From the NCBI RefSeq assembly GCF_007280555.1, contig NZ_VKDB01000041.1:1-16156 (forward strand): a DNA stretch of 16,156 nt, read 5' to 3'. The number at the start of each line of letters is the position of its first letter. Position 1 is the stretch's first letter. Position numbers and translations under genes: made by a program. Shown in pieces: positions 12,576 to 16,156 of this stretch. The notes beneath the pieces are model-generated. The model was given only the letters and a program-made list of their open reading frames with translations, made no database searches and was not told the origin of the DNA. This DNA comes from Deinococcus detaillensis (GTDB lineage: Bacteria; Deinococcota; Deinococci; Deinococcales; Deinococcaceae).

Positions 12576-15208
12576 TTACTCTATGGTTGCGCGGCCTGCT
12601 GCGAGAACGGCCCCTGAGACTGTGGGGCGCGGCCACCGGCATCATGCTCACAGTGGCGTTTCTGGCGCTGCTGCTGAGCTTTATCGCTTCCGGCAACGCC
12701 AACATGACCCGCCGCGCCGCCGCCTCGGTGCCGGTCGACTGGCAGGTCCTGCTGGGCCAGAACACTACGCCCGCCGCCGCCGAGCAGGCCATCAAAGCCG
12801 CCACGGCTATCAAAACCCTGCTGCCGGTGCAGTACGCCGATGTGGCCAGCTTCACTGCAAATACGGGCGGTACGGTGCAAACGACGGGCGCTGGCAAGGT
12901 ACTGGGCCTTCCGAACGGCTACCGCACAGCTTTTCCTTCCGAGATTCGCCCGCTGATCGGCTCACCCGACGGTGTGGTGATCTCGCAGCAAACGGCGGCC
13001 AACTTGCACGCAGCGGTGGGTGACATGATCAACATAGGCCGCTACGGAGCCGCCAGCGTGCTGGTAACAGTGGCGGGCGTGGTCGATCTGCCGCAGGCCG
13101 ATTCGCTGTTTCAGGCGGTGGGCGCACCTAAGGGCCTTGCGCCGCAAGCTCCGCCGGACAATGTGCTGCTGCTGCCCCAGGCTCAATTTGACCAACTCTT
13201 TGCGCCGCAGCGGCTGGCGCGGCCCGACACGGTCAAGACCGAGCTTCACATTCGGCTGGCGACCGTCTTGCCCAGCGATCCGGGCCGGGCCTTCGCGCTG
13301 GTCGGCGCACTCGCCAACAACGTGGAGGCGCGGCTGTCCGGCGGCGCGGTGGTCGGCGACACGCTGGGCGTCACTTTAGATGGAGCGCGTGAAAATGCCC
13401 TCTACGCCCAGGCGCTGTTCTTGTTTCTGGGGCTGCCCGGCGCGATCCTGGCCGCGACCTTGACCCTCAGCGTGGCGAGCGCGAGCGCGGCCCAGCGGCA
13501 AAGTGAAGCGGCCCTGCTCAGGGTACGCGGCGCGTCTGAGCGTCTGATCGTCCAGCTCGGCGCAGCGGAAGCGCTGACGGTGGGCCTGGTCGGAACGGTG
13601 CTGGGACTGGTTTTGTTCGTGGTTCTCTCGCCGCTGCTGACCGGCGGCTTATCGGGCGGCTGGCTGGCTTACCTGCTGCCGGTGCTGGCAGGGTTATCGC
13701 TGGCGCTCTTGGCAGTGCTACTGCCCACTTACCGCGCGGTGCGCTCGTCCACTGTGGCGGCCCAGCGGCAAGCGGTGGGTCGGGTTGGCGTTCCGTTGTG
13801 GCAGCGCCTGTACCTTGACTTGATTTTGCTGGTCGTCGCCGCCGCCGAGTTCTGGCGCAGTGCGGCGGGCGGTTATCAACTGGTGCTGGCCCCTGAAGGC
13901 GTCACCAAGGCCAGCATTCAACTCGAAGCCTTCGTGGCTCCGCTGGCCCTCTGGCTGGGCGGAACCTTACTGGGCCTGCGCCTGCTGGGTTGGCTGCTGG
14001 GAAAAGGCCGTCTGACGGGTCTGCTGCGGCCATTCGGCGGCAACCTCTCGGCCACCGTCGCCTCAGTGCTGGAACGCCAGCGGCCCCTGCTGCTACGCGG
14101 CGCAGCGCTGGTGTCGCTGGCAGGCGCGTTCGCGGTGTCCACGTCTATCTTCAACGCCACCTACAACGATCAAGCGCGGGTGGACGCGGTGCTGACCAAC
14201 GGATCGGACGTGACCGTGACGGGCAACGCCAACAACCCGGCAGGGCCGCATCTGGCCGACTTGCAAAAGCTGCCGGGCGTGGTCAAGACCCAGCCGCTGA
14301 TTCACCGTTTTGCCTACGTGGGCGCGGACCTGCAGGACATCTACGGCATCGATGCGGCCCACTTCACCGATGTCAGTCGCCTCGCGGACAGCTACTTCAA
14401 GGACATCACGGCCACGCAGGCGCTGGACAAGCTCAAGGCCACGCCGAACGCCATTTTCGTCTCGCAGGAAACGGTCAACGACTATCAGCTCTCACTGGGC
14501 GATACCCTCAAGCTGCGCCTGCTGAACGCCAAAACGCATCTGTACAGCGTGGTGCCGTTCAGCTTGGCGGGCGTGGTGCGCGAGTTTCCGACGGCTCCCA
14601 AGGATTCGTTTCTGGTCACCAATGCCAGCTACGTGGCGCAGATGACCGGCAATCCGGTGGCGGAAGTCGCCTTGCTTCAAATCAGCGGCAACCCTCAGAC
14701 CGTGGTGAGTGGAGCACAGCAACTGCTCAGCGGCGTGCCGGGCATTCAAGTGACCGATCTGGCGGCGGTGCGTGGCAAGATCGCTTCGGGTCTCACGGCT
14801 GTGAATCTGGCAGGCCTGTCCAGAATAGAGCTGGCTTTTGCTGCTTTGCTGCTGGCGGCTTCCACCGGCTTGGTGCTAGCGCTGGGCCTTTCCGAGCGGC
14901 GGCGCACCTTCACGGTGCTGAGTGCCCTCGGCGCGAAGGCGTCGCAACTCGGCGCGTTTTTGTCGGGTGAAGCATTGGTCGTCGTCGGTTTGGGCGGCGC
15001 GTTCGGACTGGCCTTGGGCCTTGGCGTGGCGCAGACGTTGATCAAGCTGCTTCAGGGCGTCTTTGATCCGCCACCGGAAGCCTTACTGCTGCCCTGGGCG
15101 TACCTGGTGGCGCTGCTGTTCTCGGCGGGCCTGAGTACCTGGCTGGCACTGCGCTGGGCACGGGCGGCCTCGGCGCGGCGAGTCACGGAGGTGCTGCGTG
15201 CGTCGTAG
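12572..15208 (+). CDS. Ten-helix FtsX/YbbP-type ABC permease
   Basis: An 878-residue permease with two FtsX modules, like LolC and LolE fused or YbbP. TM1 (about 17-41) is followed by a large extracytoplasmic domain (about 42-275), then three helices (about 277-302, 325-352, 363-388). After a linker, two helices lie near 412-438 and 450-476. A second module has a helix at about 505-530, an extracytoplasmic domain (about 531-740), and three helices (about 750-772, 797-822, 838-862). The FtsX coupling motif occurs twice: QRQSEAALLRVRGAS (308-322) and ERRRTFTVLSALGAK (775-789). Such permeases usually perform mechanical work on extracytoplasmic partners or extract lipids and lipoproteins; they do not import solutes. 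ATG 12572 has GGAGG nearby and overlaps the previous stop. Confidence 0.92.
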   Translation: MITLWLRGLLRERPLRLWGAATGIMLTVAFLALLLSFIASGNANMTRRAAASVPVDWQVLLGQNTTPAAAEQAIKAATAIKTLLPVQYADVASFTANTGGTVQTTGAGKVLGLPNGYRTAFPSEIRPLIGSPDGVVISQQTAANLHAAVGDMINIGRYGAASVLVTVAGVVDLPQADSLFQAVGAPKGLAPQAPPDNVLLLPQAQFDQLFAPQRLARPDTVKTELHIRLATVLPSDPGRAFALVGALANNVEARLSGGAVVGDTLGVTLDGARENALYAQALFLFLGLPGAILAATLTLSVASASAAQRQSEAALLRVRGASERLIVQLGAAEALTVGLVGTVLGLVLFVVLSPLLTGGLSGGWLAYLLPVLAGLSLALLAVLLPTYRAVRSSTVAAQRQAVGRVGVPLWQRLYLDLILLVVAAAEFWRSAAGGYQLVLAPEGVTKASIQLEAFVAPLALWLGGTLLGLRLLGWLLGKGRLTGLLRPFGGNLSATVASVLERQRPLLLRGAALVSLAGAFAVSTSIFNATYNDQARVDAVLTNGSDVTVTGNANNPAGPHLADLQKLPGVVKTQPLIHRFAYVGADLQDIYGIDAAHFTDVSRLADSYFKDITATQALDKLKATPNAIFVSQETVNDYQLSLGDTLKLRLLNAKTHLYSVVPFSLAGVVREFPTAPKDSFLVTNASYVAQMTGNPVAEVALLQISGNPQTVVSGAQQLLSGVPGIQVTDLAAVRGKIASGLTAVNLAGLSRIELAFAALLLAASTGLVLALGLSERRRTFTVLSALGAKASQLGAFLSGEALVVVGLGGAFGLALGLGVAQTLIKLLQGVFDPPPEALLLPWAYLVALLFSAGLSTWLALRWARAASARRVTEVLRAS

Positions 15209-15290
15209 AACTGAAGTTCATCAGGCACTTGGAGCCGGGGCAAGGAGGAAGCCAGACACCCTTTCTCACGCTCCCCGCGCACACTGCGGC

Positions 15291-16118
15291 ATGTCAACGT
15301 TACTCCCACTCCTTGGCCTGCTGAGTTTGGGCTTGTTGAGTGCTGCTCAGGCCGCACCCATGAGCGCTCAGCCTGCCCCCCATATCTTCGTACTGATCCT
15401 TGAAAATCACAGTTACGATCAGGTGATCGGTAACCCGAGTTTGCCCACCTTCAATGCCCTCGTCAAACGCGGCGCTTTGGCCCGTCAGTACACCGGCGTG
15501 ACCCATCCGAGTTTGCCGAATTATGTGGCGCTGATCGCGGGTAGCACCATGAAACTCGAAGGTGACAATCCAGCGCAGTCGTTTACTGGCAATACGTTGG
15601 TCACGCAGCTGAGTGCCAAGAATTTGACTTGGAAAGGTTATATGCAAGGTTTGCCTCAAGCGGGTTCTACCGTGTATTTTTCAGGGTTATACGGCAAGAA
15701 GCACAACCCACTTTTACTGAGCAGTGACATTGCCAGTGATCCTCAACAAGCGGCCAAAGTCGTGCCGTTTGAGCAACTCGCTGCCGACCTCGATGCGGGT
15801 CGTGTTCCAAACTTCTCGCTCTTGGTGCCGGATTTATGCCACGACCTTCACGGCGACCTGCGCTGCTTGGGGCGGGCCAAAGTTGAGCGACTGGGCGACG
15901 CCTTTCTCAAGACGTGGGCCACCAAGATCATGACTTCGGCCATTTGGAAGCCCGGCGCAGCGCTGATCATCACTTTTGATGAGGGCGAGGACGAGCAGGG
16001 CGGCGGTGGCCGCGTACCCACCCTGATCTTGACGCCAGACGGTCCAGCCGGCGTTGTCATACGGATTCCGATTAATTCGTTATCTTTGGCCACTAGTGGA
16101 AGCCTGTCAACGCCTTGA
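15291..16118 (+). CDS. Secreted phosphoesterase (acid phosphatase/phospholipase C-like) with aberrant C-terminus
   Basis: A 275-residue exported member of the phosphoesterase family (PF04185 type; acid phosphatases and phospholipase C relatives). I start it at ATG 15291 because a signal peptide follows (about 1-22, LLPLLGLLSLGLLSAAQAA). A GTG at 15198, overlapping the permease stop, would add 31 unlikely residues. Family motifs are clear: ENHSYDQVIGN (38-48), THPSLPNYVALIAGS (71-85), KHNP (137-140), VPDLCHDLHGD (179-189) and ITFDEGE (227-233). After GGGGRVPTLILTP the expected tail with N-H-[FY]-S-L-L-[RA]-T-I-E-D is not found: the frame gives IRIPINSLSLATS and stops early, without the conserved His. 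The gene may be truncated near 16055. There is no ribosome site before 15291; it may ride on the ABC operon. Confidence 0.82.
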   Translation: MSTLLPLLGLLSLGLLSAAQAAPMSAQPAPHIFVLILENHSYDQVIGNPSLPTFNALVKRGALARQYTGVTHPSLPNYVALIAGSTMKLEGDNPAQSFTGNTLVTQLSAKNLTWKGYMQGLPQAGSTVYFSGLYGKKHNPLLLSSDIASDPQQAAKVVPFEQLAADLDAGRVPNFSLLVPDLCHDLHGDLRCLGRAKVERLGDAFLKTWATKIMTSAIWKPGAALIITFDEGEDEQGGGGRVPTLILTPDGPAGVVIRIPINSLSLATSGSLSTP

Positions 16119-16156
16119 CCCGATCCTGTTGTTTTTCCAGCCAGCAGCATTGTGCG

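Noticed and set aside
13990..14970. 326-codon ORF in another frame of the permease gene
   Set aside because: Gly/Arg/Gln-rich shadow of a well-supported membrane protein in GC-rich DNA.
15254..15290. CACACT seven bases upstream-ish of ATG 15291, resembling the site 2 -10
   Set aside because: Sequence at the two expected box positions does not match TATACC.

Overview
The window most likely comes from a Deinococcus-type bacterium (phylum Deinococcota). The clues are GC-rich, densely packed coding, leaderless or near-leaderless starts beside strong Shine-Dalgarno (SD) starts, and familiar gene types such as a secreted ComEA-like helix-hairpin-helix protein and a cytochrome b/molybdopterin fusion. 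This placement is by recognition, not by a database search. I see no tRNA, rRNA, CRISPR array or intact transposase.

Layout. Positions 1-2589 (+) hold the end of an OmpR-type response regulator, its sensor kinase and a membrane-anchored PIG-L-type deacetylase, all overlapping. Positions 2590-6334 (-) hold a decayed gene fragment, a secreted helix-hairpin-helix protein, a COG4705-type membrane protein built from four internal repeats and preceded by a coupled 21-codon ORF, a lysozyme/transglycosylase-fold protein, and a secreted alpha/beta hydrolase. Positions 6431-7600 (+) encode a secreted NodB-type polysaccharide deacetylase. Positions 7809-9467 (-) encode a cytochrome b / sulfite-oxidase-fold fusion. 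Positions 9813-10250 (+) hold a cupin gene broken by an in-frame stop. Positions 10614-15208 (+) form a tightly overlapped operon: secreted protein, two ABC ATPases, and a ten-helix FtsX/YbbP-type permease. A secreted phosphoesterase with an odd C-terminus follows at 15291.

The most interesting signal is regulatory. Four promoters (4611-4642 -, 5457-5488 -, 6394-6425 +, 10561-10592 +) share one 32-bp architecture: TATACC, 5 bp, TATACC, exactly 9 bp, then a -10-like hexamer. A degenerate fifth copy lies at 6337-6368 (-). Direct repeats 11 bp apart placed over the -35 region are the hallmark of OmpR/PhoB-family activators, and such a two-component system opens the window. I infer, but cannot prove, a local regulon that links the kinase/regulator pair to envelope enzymes (NodB deacetylase, transglycosylase-like protein, possibly the hydrolase), the four-repeat membrane protein, and the ABC operon.
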